In this document: piece after piece, positions 7,221 to 14,908 of the stretch
How positions within the stretch are numbered: position 1 is the stretch's first letter
Layout of the letters: every line of letters starts with the position of its first letter
Assembly: GCA_947285985.1 (NCBI GenBank)
Contig: CAMYPB010000013.1
Location: 1 to 16,502, forward strand
Direction of reading: 5' to 3'
Source: an uncultured Holosporaceae bacterium
Lineage (GTDB): Bacteria > Pseudomonadota > Alphaproteobacteria > RUG11792
Length of the DNA stretch: 16,502 bases
Made by a program: the position numbers and the translations under genes
The notes under the pieces: generated by a model
Database searches by the model: none
Told to the model about the DNA's origin: nothing
What the model saw: only the letters and a program-made list of their open reading frames with translations

Positions 7221-8444
7221 ATGAAGTATACAAAAAATTATGATATAATCAAAGAAGAGGGTAGTATTTGGGAAAATATAGCTAGGCCTAATCAAATGAT
7301 TCCTGAAGGGGATTGGTATGTCTGGTTGATTATGGCAGGGCGTGGATTTGGAAAAACAAGGACAGCTGCGGAGAGCGTCTTGAAGCTTGTTGAAAGTGGG
7401 AGATATAAAAATGTAGCGATTATTGGGAAGACATTGACAGAAACTCGACACGTGATGGTTGAAAGTGTGAGTGGGATTTTGCAAAATTCTAAGGATCCTG
7501 GGATTAGATATTTTTCGTCTAGGAGGCAGATTGTTTGGAGTAATGGTGCGAAGGCGACTCTCATTGCGGGCGATAATTATGAGAGTATGAGGGGGTATCA
7601 GTTTGATCTTGTGTGGGTTGATGAATTCGCGAAGTTCCAAGATCCAGGTGCTGTGTGGGAACAGATTATGTTTACGCTCAGGATAGGACCTGATCCGAGG
7701 TGTATTATTTCAACGACTCCGAAACCATTGGAAATTCTGAAGGAATTGTCCGAGGATAGGATGACTCATCTGACGAGTGGCTCGACTTTTGATAATGAGA
7801 TGAATCTCCCTGTGAAATTCGTTGAGATGGTGAGGGATCGGTTTGAAGGAACGAAGATGGGAGCGTCTGAATTGTATGGCGAGCTTGTCATGGATGAATG
7901 TGACAATATTTGGATGAGGAGTGATATACAGTACAAAAATGTCGATGTTTGCGAGATGGATAGGATTGTTGTTGGCGTTGATCCGGCGGTTACGAATGGG
8001 TGCGATTCTGATGAGACGGGAATTGTTGTTGCGGGTCGTGGAAGCGATAACAACATATATATTCTGGAGGATGCGAGTGGGCATTATAGTCCGCGGGATT
8101 GGGCAAGGAAGGTTGTGAATGTTTCGAGGAAATACAATGCAGATTGTATTGTTGCGGAGGTGAACAACGGTGGTGATCTTGTCTCGGAGATGATTCGGGG
8201 CGTGGATAATCTTATCCCGTGTGTTTCTGTACGTGCGATTCGCGGGAAGGAGATGCGGGCTGAGCCGGTCGCTATGATGTATAGCTCATCGAAGATTTTT
8301 CATATGAAAAAATTTGATGCTCTTGAGTCTCAGATGCTTGGTTTTACAAGGAATTCGAAGGGTTCTCCTGATCGTGTTGATGCGATGGTTTGGGCTGTTA
8401 TGCATTTGAATCAGGATGTGTATCCTGGTTGTCATGTTGTGTAA
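7221..8444 (+). CDS. Phage/GTA-type terminase large subunit (orphan)
   Basis: Large terminases pack DNA into capsids with an N-terminal ATPase and a C-terminal RNase H-like nuclease. This 407-residue protein has both: Walker A GRGFGKT (40-46), Walker B LVWVDE (130-135), the coupling segment STTPKP (164-169), and nuclease acids Asp254 (GVDPAVT), Glu313 (VAEVNNGGD) and Asp387 (PDRVDAMVWA). The wording resembles the Terminase_6 family, which includes the packaging protein of the Rhodobacter gene transfer agent and lone copies in intracellular alphaproteobacteria. Start ATG 7221 is chosen over upstream non-ATG codons because AAGGAG (7208-7213) lies seven bases before it. No portal, protease, capsid or tail gene is next to it, so either it serves a dispersed GTA cluster or it is a retained remnant. 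No frameshift is seen. Confidence 0.88.
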   Translation: MKYTKNYDIIKEEGSIWENIARPNQMIPEGDWYVWLIMAGRGFGKTRTAAESVLKLVESGRYKNVAIIGKTLTETRHVMVESVSGILQNSKDPGIRYFSSRRQIVWSNGAKATLIAGDNYESMRGYQFDLVWVDEFAKFQDPGAVWEQIMFTLRIGPDPRCIISTTPKPLEILKELSEDRMTHLTSGSTFDNEMNLPVKFVEMVRDRFEGTKMGASELYGELVMDECDNIWMRSDIQYKNVDVCEMDRIVVGVDPAVTNGCDSDETGIVVAGRGSDNNIYILEDASGHYSPRDWARKVVNVSRKYNADCIVAEVNNGGDLVSEMIRGVDNLIPCVSVRAIRGKEMRAEPVAMMYSSSKIFHMKKFDALESQMLGFTRNSKGSPDRVDAMVWAVMHLNQDVYPGCHVV

Positions 8445-8455
8445 TCGATATTTAT

Positions 8456-8474
8456 TGATGCGTCAAGTGCATCG
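8456..8474 (+). terminator. Probable terminator after the terminase
   Basis: GATGC (8457-8461) pairs with GCATC (8469-8473) around a 7-base loop, with an extra T-G closing pair, followed by GTATTTTATATAATTTTT. The stem is short, but position (12 bases after the stop) and T-rich tail fit. Confidence 0.5.
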
Positions 8475-8571
8475 TATTTTATATAATTTTTACATATTTT
8501 TGACACAATATGCGCAAAAAAAGTATAAAATAAAAGATAATTTGTATCCAAAAAAATATAAGGGCTTTACC

Positions 8572-8588
8572 AAAAAATACTTGCAATA
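8572..8588 (+). repeat. 17-base direct repeat, copy 2
   Basis: Identical to 5922-5938. This copy is intergenic, between the terminase terminator and a hairpin at 8611-8669, and includes the TTGCAA read below as a possible -35. Confidence 0.5.
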
Positions 8589-8669
8589 AGCGCAAATTAT
8601 GTGGTAGTATCATATATGAAGTTCCGAGGAGCTTCCGGCGTCGTGCATATCTGATGTACTTCATGTATG
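8581..8669 (+). ncRNA. Structured intergenic element, possible small RNA or palindromic element
   Basis: CATATATGAAGT (8611-8622) pairs with ACTTCATGTATG (8658-8669) over 12 positions with a single G-T pair. The 35-base interior is clearly richer in GC than its surroundings and has a small GGA/TCC hairpin of its own. TTGCAA (8581-8586) and TAGTAT (8605-8610), 18 bases apart, could be a promoter running into it, but the start of transcription would then fall within the left arm. It lies between convergent genes, so a role as a two-way transcript end or a mobile palindromic element is equally possible. No known RNA family recognised. A 12-codon reading from ATG 8617 is present but unsupported. 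Confidence 0.35.
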
Positions 8670-8711
8670 TCTATTATAATCCTCCCCAAGCTTTGTGCGA
8701 TGCCGTTTTGT

Positions 8712-9086
8712 TTAGTTTTGTTGTATTTCGAGGAGGGCTTTGACGACTTTTAAGATTTTTAGTTTGACTTGTTGATCTTTTATGGATTTGATGGTTTTGA
8801 TTATCTCTGATTCGTAGCTGTGTTCTTCCTCTTCGTATTCTGGGGTGCTGCTATCTTGTAGTGTGAAGTCTTCCAGGAAAAACTGCGGGGTTACTTGCAG
8901 AGCGTTGCATATGTTTAGGAGGGTTGAGATTGACACTCTATTTTGTCCAGATTCGTATTTTTGTATTTGCTGGAACGTGACGCCGATTTTTTCTGCGAGT
9001 TCTTTTTGGGTCATTCTTATTGATTTTCTGCGGTTTTTGATTTTTGATCCGATTGTCGCATCGGTTGATTCTATTGTGTAGTCCAC
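8712..9086 (-). CDS. XRE-family transcriptional regulator
   Basis: A 124-residue DNA-binding protein. Residues 12-71 form a lambda-repressor-like helix-turn-helix (IGSKIKNRR, MTQKELAEKIG, then TFQQIQKYESGQNRV as recognition helix and turn). This wording is typical of short XRE regulators in alphaproteobacteria. A linker with the acidic run EYEEEEH (83-89) leads into a helical, lysine- and leucine-rich tail (about 94-122) that may mediate dimerisation. The start is GTG 9086, since a TGA stands two codons upstream in frame and the next Met lies inside the HTH. It is convergent to the terminase gene; whether it controls that gene, itself or others is unknown. Confidence 0.85.
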   Translation of the reverse strand: MDYTIESTDATIGSKIKNRRKSIRMTQKELAEKIGVTFQQIQKYESGQNRVSISTLLNICNALQVTPQFFLEDFTLQDSSTPEYEEEEHSYESEIIKTIKSIKDQQVKLKILKVVKALLEIQQN

Positions 9087-9136
9087 TTGTCACACTCGAG
9101 GTTTTTTAATTCTGATTTAGTATAATTATCGCATAA

Positions 9137-9167
9137 ATTATATAAAATATAAAATAAAATTTTACAA
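9137..9167 (-). promoter_or_regulatory. Candidate promoter of the XRE gene
   Basis: On the minus strand TTGTAA (9167 to 9162) is followed after 17 bases by TATATA (9144 to 9139), or after 19 by TATAAT (9142 to 9137). The leader to GTG 9086 would be about 45 bases. The area is so AT-rich that chance matches are likely. Confidence 0.3.
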
Positions 9168-9244
9168 AAATGCGAATATAGGTATGTATTGTTTTATTGA
9201 TATAAAAAAGTTTGTTGTATTTTTGCAACTAAGTAATATAACAG

Positions 9245-9273
9245 TTGTGTATTGGAATTTTTTGTGTTACAAT
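9245..9273 (+). promoter_or_regulatory. Promoter of rpsA
   Basis: TTGTGT (9245-9250) and TACAAT (9268-9273) are exactly 17 bases apart, with a predicted transcript start near 9280 and a leader of about 54 bases before the rpsA ATG. Confidence 0.5.
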
Positions 9274-9299
9274 ATAGTTATATAGGTTTAGTTTTTTAT

Positions 9300-9317
9300 C
9301 AACAACTGTAGTTGTTG
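9300..9317 (+). promoter_or_regulatory. Hairpin in the rpsA leader
   Basis: A perfect 7-bp stem CAACAAC (9300-9306) with GTTGTTG (9311-9317) and a TGTA loop, ending 16 bases before the start codon. In E. coli the rpsA leader folds into hairpins through which S1 limits its own translation; a similar role here is only an inference from position. Confidence 0.45.
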
Positions 9318-9333
9318 TAGTTTTAAGGTGTTT

Positions 9334-11055
9334 ATGAGCGTAAGTCAAACGAGCAAGTCAGTGAGTTTCGCACAGATGTTGGAAGAATCTCTTTCTGGGA
9401 AGGAGTCGTTAGAGGGAAAAGTTGTCAAAGGGACGATCGTTGGTTTCAAGAATGATAAGGCTGTTATAGATGTTGGATTGAAATCTGAGGGGCGTCTTTT
9501 TATAGATGACATAAAGATGTTAAAGGGTTCTGATGATGTTGTTATTGGAGACACTTTGGATGTTTATGTTGAGCGATTCGAAGACAGAAATGGTGAGCCT
9601 ATCTTGAGTATTGAAAAGGCTAAGAGGGAGGCTGTGTGGCTTGATCTGGAAAAACATTTGGAGAATGGTTCGACTGTTGATGGTATGATTATTGGGCGTA
9701 CGAAGGGCGGTTTTTCAGTGGATATAAACGGGACAATTGCTTTTTTGCCAGGTAGTCAAGTTGATTTGCGCATTGTTAAGGATATAACACCTATTTTAAA
9801 TGTCAAGCAGCCGTTCAAGATTTTGAAGATGGACAGAGCTCGAAATAATATTGTTGTCTCGAGGAGAGCGGTTCTTGAGGCCTCCAGAACTGAAGCTAAG
9901 GCTGAGATTATTTCGAAGCTTTCCGAAGGGATGGTCACAGAGGGTGTTGTAAAGAACATCACGGATTACGGTGCGTTCGTTGATATTGGGGGGATTGATG
10001 GTCTACTTCATGTTACAGATATGTCATGGAAAAGGGTTTCATCTCCTAGTGATGTTGTGAAAGTTGGAGATGTTGTTAAGGTCCAAATTATTAAATTTAA
10101 TAAGGATTCTGGTCGTATAAGTCTCGGTATGAAGCAGCTTGTTAAGACTCCTTGGGAAAATGTTGAAGAGCGTTATCACGTGGGACAGAGATGCAAAGGT
10201 AAGGTCGTGAATGTTATGGATTACGGTGCGTTCGTCGAACTGGAAGATTGCATAGAGGGTATGATATATGTGACGGAGTTAAGTTGGACGAGGAAGAACA
10301 TCCATCCATCTAAGGTGGTAAATATTGGTGATGAAGTTGAAGTGATGGTTTTGGATGTCAATGCACAAAAACGTAAGATAAGTCTTGGACTTAAGCAGTG
10401 TCTTGATAATCCTTGGAAAAAGTTTGCTGAGGAGCATCCAGCTGGGACTAAGCTGCAGGGTGAGGTTAAGAATATTACGGAGTTTGGTGTTTTTGTCGGA
10501 GTTACTGATACTCTTGATGGCATGGTTCATATGTCAGATATTTCATGGGCTGCCGGGAGTTCTGATGATAAATCGAAGGATCTGAAGAAGGGGCAAATTA
10601 TAGATGTTGTTGTCCTCGATGTGAATCCAGATAAGGAACGCATAAGTCTTGGTATAAAGCAGTTAGAGGCTGATCCATTAGCCGGTGCTTTGTCTGGTAC
10701 AAAGAAGGGAGATGTTGTTAGTGTTGAAGTAGTAGGTTCTAATCCGGCTGGATTGGATGTTGTTCTTGACAATGGTTTGCGAGGATTTATAAAGCGTAGT
10801 GATTTGTCTATTGATAGGTCAAAACAGCGTATCGATGAGTTTGGGATAGGTGACAGGGTCGAAGCTGTTGTTATTAATATTGACAAAGCATCAAGAACGG
10901 CGAGTTTATCGATAAAATCTTTGGATATTCAAAGAGAGAGGGAGATTTTGCAGCAGTTTGGATCTTCTGATAATGTGGCAAGTTTGGGGGATATACTTGG
11001 AGCAGCTATATCCGCTAAGAAAGAAGCGCAAGATAAAAATAATGAAGAAGAATAG
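9334..11055 (+). CDS. rpsA: 30S ribosomal protein S1
   Basis: S1 binds mRNA at the 30S subunit and helps initiation on structured or weakly marked messages. The 573-residue protein has six S1-type OB-fold repeats at roughly 28-94, 112-178, 199-267, 284-354, 371-443 and 458-530. The first two are divergent (30S-docking repeats); repeats three to five show the typical DYGAFVDI / DYGAFVEL / EFGVFVGV strands and end in RISLGMKQ-like motifs. The tail is charged and ends in EEE. The length matches alphaproteobacterial S1 proteins. A GTG at 9328 is in frame but belongs to the Shine-Dalgarno TAAGG, so ATG 9334 is preferred. It is transcribed alone, without cmk or aroA upstream. Confidence 0.97.
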   Translation: MSVSQTSKSVSFAQMLEESLSGKESLEGKVVKGTIVGFKNDKAVIDVGLKSEGRLFIDDIKMLKGSDDVVIGDTLDVYVERFEDRNGEPILSIEKAKREAVWLDLEKHLENGSTVDGMIIGRTKGGFSVDINGTIAFLPGSQVDLRIVKDITPILNVKQPFKILKMDRARNNIVVSRRAVLEASRTEAKAEIISKLSEGMVTEGVVKNITDYGAFVDIGGIDGLLHVTDMSWKRVSSPSDVVKVGDVVKVQIIKFNKDSGRISLGMKQLVKTPWENVEERYHVGQRCKGKVVNVMDYGAFVELEDCIEGMIYVTELSWTRKNIHPSKVVNIGDEVEVMVLDVNAQKRKISLGLKQCLDNPWKKFAEEHPAGTKLQGEVKNITEFGVFVGVTDTLDGMVHMSDISWAAGSSDDKSKDLKKGQIIDVVVLDVNPDKERISLGIKQLEADPLAGALSGTKKGDVVSVEVVGSNPAGLDVVLDNGLRGFIKRSDLSIDRSKQRIDEFGIGDRVEAVVINIDKASRTASLSIKSLDIQREREILQQFGSSDNVASLGDILGAAISAKKEAQDKNNEEE

Positions 11056-11077
11056 TCTCATTATTTGTCTTTATAAG

Positions 11078-11107
11078 AGTCCGTAGTTTTGTCTGCGGAT
11101 TTTGTTT
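11078..11107 (+). terminator. Intrinsic terminator of rpsA
   Basis: AGTCCGTAG (11078-11086) pairs with CTGCGGATT (11093-11101) over nine positions, two of them G-T, with a TTTTGT loop and a TTTGTTT tail. It lies 22 bases after the rpsA stop and ends only a few bases before the next gene's ATG. Confidence 0.7.
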
Positions 11108-11109
11108 GT

Positions 11110-11988
11110 ATGTTTTGTGATTATATAAGGTTTTTCGTAAGTTTGAGATGTTTTGATAGTTTTCTAAGATCTGTTTTTATAAGTTGTGATAATATTTTTC
11201 AAACTAGCGGGAAGATGCTTCGCGCTAGTTTTGTTTTTCTGTTTTCAGGAATTTACACAAAATTTGCACTAAATATTGCTAAAATTATAGAAGATTTGCA
11301 TTTAGCATCTATTTTTCACGACGATGTTATAGATAACAATTTGGAACGTCGTGGTGAAGATTCGCTTAATAGTAGGTATGGTGATAAGATTAGTATACTG
11401 TTAGGTGATTTCATATTAATTAAATCTATATCAGATTTTTTACATTTGTCTCAAATTGATAGTGTTATTTTGCGTGTATTTATAAGGGAATGCAAGTCAA
11501 CTTCTTATGGTGCGTTACTTGAGCAGTATTTAAATAAGAGCCGAATTATTGATCTGTCAAGGTATATAAGGATGATATCGCTCAAGACGAGTCCATTTTT
11601 TAAATTATCATGTTTTTTAGGAAAATATATTGCAACTCACAATTTTCAAGACGCGAAAAAATCAGCAATTTGGGGAATATGTTTTGGAATAATTTTTCAA
11701 GTGCAAAATGATCTTGATTCATATAAAAATGACTTATATTGTCAATCAGAAGATTATCTTCAAAAAAATATCACATTTCCCATAATAATTCTTGTAAAAT
11801 ATTTTCATTATGATTTCAATAGATTTTTTAGTATTACATCTCAAGAAGAATTCAACTTTATAAAAAAGTTAATACAATCCTCAAAATTTAAAAAGATCAC
11901 AAAAAAAGTATTGCAAAAATATAGAAAATATCTAAATGATAATACGCAATACTTTTATAAAAAAATAGATAACATCCCTAAAATTTAA
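11110..11988 (+). CDS. Polyprenyl diphosphate synthase, atypical second Asp-rich motif
   Basis: Trans-polyprenyl synthases elongate allylic diphosphates with isopentenyl diphosphate. Counting from ATG 11110 (292 residues), SGKMLRAS near 33-40 stands for the GGKRLRP motif, HDDVIDNNLERRG holds the first DDxxD at 71-75 with the following RRG, LLGD and KTSPFF (159-164) also fit. Small residues at positions -5 and -4 before the DDxxD (Ala, Ser) suggest a long-chain product such as the ubiquinone tail. The second Asp-rich motif, normally FQxxDDxLD, reads FQVQNDLDS (196-204): the first and last Asp are missing. A TTG at 11089 would add seven residues but lies in the loop of the rpsA terminator. No Shine-Dalgarno or promoter is clear, and the gene is more AT-rich than rpsA. 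Active enzyme, paralogue with another job, or decaying gene are all possible. Confidence 0.78.
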   Translation: MFCDYIRFFVSLRCFDSFLRSVFISCDNIFQTSGKMLRASFVFLFSGIYTKFALNIAKIIEDLHLASIFHDDVIDNNLERRGEDSLNSRYGDKISILLGDFILIKSISDFLHLSQIDSVILRVFIRECKSTSYGALLEQYLNKSRIIDLSRYIRMISLKTSPFFKLSCFLGKYIATHNFQDAKKSAIWGICFGIIFQVQNDLDSYKNDLYCQSEDYLQKNITFPIIILVKYFHYDFNRFFSITSQEEFNFIKKLIQSSKFKKITKKVLQKYRKYLNDNTQYFYKKIDNIPKI

Positions 11989-13157
11989 TTCAAAAGCGCC
12001 TTGACTCCCGGAAGATCATATCCAGCAACAAGCTCCAAAAATGCACCTCCAGCCGTCGATACGAAATTCATATCATTTTTGAAGTTTTTAAGTGATGCGA
12101 TCGTTTCTCCACCTCCAATAACCGAAATAAGGCCATCTTTTTTTGTTGATCGTGCAATAAATTCTGAAATTTTGTCTGAGGATATATCAAAGTTCGAAAA
12201 TTCAAACGCGCCGAGTGCCCCGTTCCATAACAATGTCTTTGATTTATCAATAATTTTAATAATATTTTCAATAGATTTTGTACCAATATCAAAACACGAA
12301 AAATTATGGGGAATTTTATCAATATCAAACAGTTTGCCCTCATGATTTATGTCGTCGGAAGCCATGAAATCAACCGGTAGTATGATTTTTGCCTTAGAAT
12401 TATTATATATTTCTAGAGCTAATTGTATTTTATCCTCTTCAATCATAGAATTCCCAAGATCATGACCCATAGCCTTCAAGAATGTGTTCGCCATAGCGCC
12501 CGCAATCACGAGATAATCCGCGCTCATCGAGATTCTCTTTAAAACATCGATCTTCGTTGAGACTTTTGATCCCCCTATAATCGCGCAAAATGGACGTTCA
12601 ATATTGTCTGTTACCCTCGAAATTCCAAGGATCTCACGTTCAAAGGAATATCCCGCAAAGGATGGGAGATACTTCGTGATCGCACTCACAGACATATGAT
12701 TCCTATGAGATACGGAAAATGCATCATTTATATACGCATCTCCAAAAGACGCGATTTTCTTCGCAAGGTCATCATCGTCCCGTTCCTCTCCCTCGTAGAA
12801 ACGTATATTTTCGAGGACATTCAATCTAGATTTTATAGAATCCCGCGATAAATCATTGATATTTGAAGGAATGAAATTGACTTCCAATCCTAAAACATGA
12901 GACATTTTATCTGCAATTTTACGTAGAGAATACTTTTCAGTGAAAAAATCCTCACGCTTTGGACGTTTGAAGTGTGCTACGACAATAATTCGTTTATCCA
13001 TCGATAAAAGTTTCATTATCGTTTCTCGAACGGCCTCAATCCTTGAATTATCCTCGATATCCGTTGGAAGATTCAAATCACATCTCAATATAACATTCTT
13101 CACATAATGCGACCTGTCATACTCTATAAAATCATCAAAATTTCTTATTTTATTCAT
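11985..13157 (-). CDS. pgk: Phosphoglycerate kinase
   Basis: PGK interconverts 1,3-bisphosphoglycerate plus ADP and 3-phosphoglycerate plus ATP. The 390-residue protein shows VILRCDLNLP (22-31) with the substrate arginine, ENIRFYEGEE (116-125), INDAFSVSHRNH (143-154), GGSKVSTKIDVL (195-206) with two nucleotide-site lysines, LLWNGALGAFE (309-319), GGGET (348-352) and STAGGAFLE (367-375), the last being the alphaproteobacterial form. The usual HLGRP loop reads HFKRP (62-66), with Lys for the Gly. ATG 13157 follows a good AAGGTG Shine-Dalgarno. Third gene of the kdsA-pepP-pgk unit, 8 bases after pepP. Its stop codon overlaps that of the convergent polyprenyl synthase gene in a shared TTAA. Confidence 0.96.
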   Translation of the reverse strand: MNKIRNFDDFIEYDRSHYVKNVILRCDLNLPTDIEDNSRIEAVRETIMKLLSMDKRIIVVAHFKRPKREDFFTEKYSLRKIADKMSHVLGLEVNFIPSNINDLSRDSIKSRLNVLENIRFYEGEERDDDDLAKKIASFGDAYINDAFSVSHRNHMSVSAITKYLPSFAGYSFEREILGISRVTDNIERPFCAIIGGSKVSTKIDVLKRISMSADYLVIAGAMANTFLKAMGHDLGNSMIEEDKIQLALEIYNNSKAKIILPVDFMASDDINHEGKLFDIDKIPHNFSCFDIGTKSIENIIKIIDKSKTLLWNGALGAFEFSNFDISSDKISEFIARSTKKDGLISVIGGGETIASLKNFKNDMNFVSTAGGAFLELVAGYDLPGVKALLN

Positions 13158-13165
13158 GATTCACC

Positions 13166-14896
13166 TTATATTTGAATTGTATTTTCCATAATCCAGTTAT
13201 ATGTTATCTCATCATTTTTGAAATATGGCAAGATTTTTTCACGAATTGTTAAATTATATTTATTGAGCCAGTCTTTTTGTTCATCGTTGAGTTTATTTAT
13301 GTCGATTATATGCATGTCAAACGGAATATAACTCAATGTCTCAAAATACAATAAATCGTCATTTTTCTTTCGAGTTAACAACATGTTTTCTATTCTAAGA
13401 CCGTATTCATCATTATAATATCCAGGTTCAACTGTTGAGATCATGTTTTCTTGAATATTATCATTCGAATTCTGAGAAATACGAGGATATTCATGAACGA
13501 TACTATAGTATCCAACTCCATGTCCCGTTCCAAACGGATAGTCCATCCCATTCTTCCATAATTCATGACGACATATCGTATCCAATTGACACGCCTTGAT
13601 ATTATTCTTGAAAACACAATTAGAATATGAAATAAATGCCTTTAAAATTATTGTATAATTTTCAATAATTTTTGGATCTGGATTATCAAAGAGAGACATA
13701 CATCTCGTTAAATCAGATGTTCCATTCAAAAAGTGAAATCCTGCATCCAAGAGGAAAATTCCATCCTTTTTTATGAGGCTGTTATTTCCATGATATGAAA
13801 CATAATGTACGATCGACGTATTCTTCCCAAAGGCTGATATAGGATTGAAACTGAGTCCCACAAGATTGTCGTGAAACATGAGTCTTCCCTGTTCTATAAA
13901 ATAATTATAGACATCGTCCTCATGAAGATTCTCTCCTTTGTTCACACGATCTTTAACATATGCCAAAGTTTTTGTGAAAATTATAGATGTATTTATCGCA
14001 ACTTCTCTTTGATCTTCTATTTCATCGGGATCTTTTATTGATGGATATTTATCATAATTTTTTTCAATTGAATGTATATCAAATCCCATATTTTCGAGAC
14101 TAAAAACAAAATACCCTGGAACGTGATTAAAACAAACTTGAACGGGTCCTCTTTGAAAATTATTCAACACCATCTCAAAATTTGAGATATCGTGCGCTTC
14201 GAAAAATTCATTTTCTTCAACTTCTAAATCGCAGAATAATAAAGGTTTTTTGTCTTTCATAATGAAGAGCAACGATCTCGCGAGGGGACTCCTATCATTT
14301 ATTCCAAGTCTCGTCTTCTTAATTCCTAAAATCCAAGATATTGTATTCATATCCCCCAAAAGAATACTCTCTCCTTTCTTCAAATCCGACGATATTATAT
14401 CTAATCTATTTTTTATTTTATGTTTATTTTGGATAATCAATTTTACGTCATCATTTTTGTTATACAGACGCAATGAAGAAATAGGGTGTTCCTTTATATA
14501 TTGTAATTTTATTCCTAACATATCAGTTATATACGATATCTCAAGACACGTCCTATAACTATGAGATAATGAACAGACGACGAGTTTTTCTCCACGTTTC
14601 ATTGTCTTCTCTATGAGATCCTTCATTCGACAACTTGGAAAATGTTCGATATTCCAAAATTTCGTATCAACTTGTTCAAGAACTTGTTTTGTGTATCTCC
14701 CATCAACAGATATAAAAGCATCATTCTTCGAAATAATCGCTCGTCCATTCGATCCCGTGAACCCAGAAACATAGTATAAATCAGAATAGGGGACCTCCAC
14801 ATTGTCAAATGAACAATCCATAGGACAAAGTATCGCATCCGCAGACAATTTCTTCAATTCATCACGTATTGTTAAAAAATTTTCATTTATATTCAT
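13166..14896 (-). CDS. pepP: Xaa-Pro aminopeptidase, three-domain M24B type
   Basis: This cytosolic metallopeptidase removes an N-terminal residue that precedes proline. At 576 residues it has the long form (two creatinase-like N-terminal domains plus the pita-bread catalytic domain), like eukaryotic XPNPEP1 and many alphaproteobacterial enzymes, not the shorter E. coli PepP. The first domain shows YYVSGFTGSNG (41-51) and SVDGRYT (63-69). The catalytic domain keeps all metal ligands: Asp384 (LLDAG), Asp395 (GTSDLTR), His459 (GTGHGVG), Glu490 (STVEPGYY) and Glu503 (LRIENML), and a probable proton shuttle His364 (SIVHY). ATG 14896 has GAGAGG seven to eight bases upstream, overlapping the kdsA stop. 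Middle gene of the operon. The symbol is used loosely for the family. Confidence 0.93.
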   Translation of the reverse strand: MNINENFLTIRDELKKLSADAILCPMDCSFDNVEVPYSDLYYVSGFTGSNGRAIISKNDAFISVDGRYTKQVLEQVDTKFWNIEHFPSCRMKDLIEKTMKRGEKLVVCSLSHSYRTCLEISYITDMLGIKLQYIKEHPISSLRLYNKNDDVKLIIQNKHKIKNRLDIISSDLKKGESILLGDMNTISWILGIKKTRLGINDRSPLARSLLFIMKDKKPLLFCDLEVEENEFFEAHDISNFEMVLNNFQRGPVQVCFNHVPGYFVFSLENMGFDIHSIEKNYDKYPSIKDPDEIEDQREVAINTSIIFTKTLAYVKDRVNKGENLHEDDVYNYFIEQGRLMFHDNLVGLSFNPISAFGKNTSIVHYVSYHGNNSLIKKDGIFLLDAGFHFLNGTSDLTRCMSLFDNPDPKIIENYTIILKAFISYSNCVFKNNIKACQLDTICRHELWKNGMDYPFGTGHGVGYYSIVHEYPRISQNSNDNIQENMISTVEPGYYNDEYGLRIENMLLTRKKNDDLLYFETLSYIPFDMHIIDINKLNDEQKDWLNKYNLTIREKILPYFKNDEITYNWIMENTIQI

Positions 14897-14908
14897 TTCG
14901 AATCCCTC

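Noticed and set aside
7161..8600. Motif GCGCAAA near 7166, 8511 and 8591 as a shared operator of the terminase-XRE region
   Set aside because: GCGCAA also occurs inside bioC, bioA, rpsA and pgk coding sequence, so it is not specific to this region.
9125..9152. dif-like sequence: CGCATAA half-site in TTATCGCATAA followed by an AT-rich arm
   Set aside because: The left half resembles a XerC arm, but the centre and XerD arm match the known dif consensus poorly (about 5 of 11), and the region is so AT-rich that such partial matches are expected.
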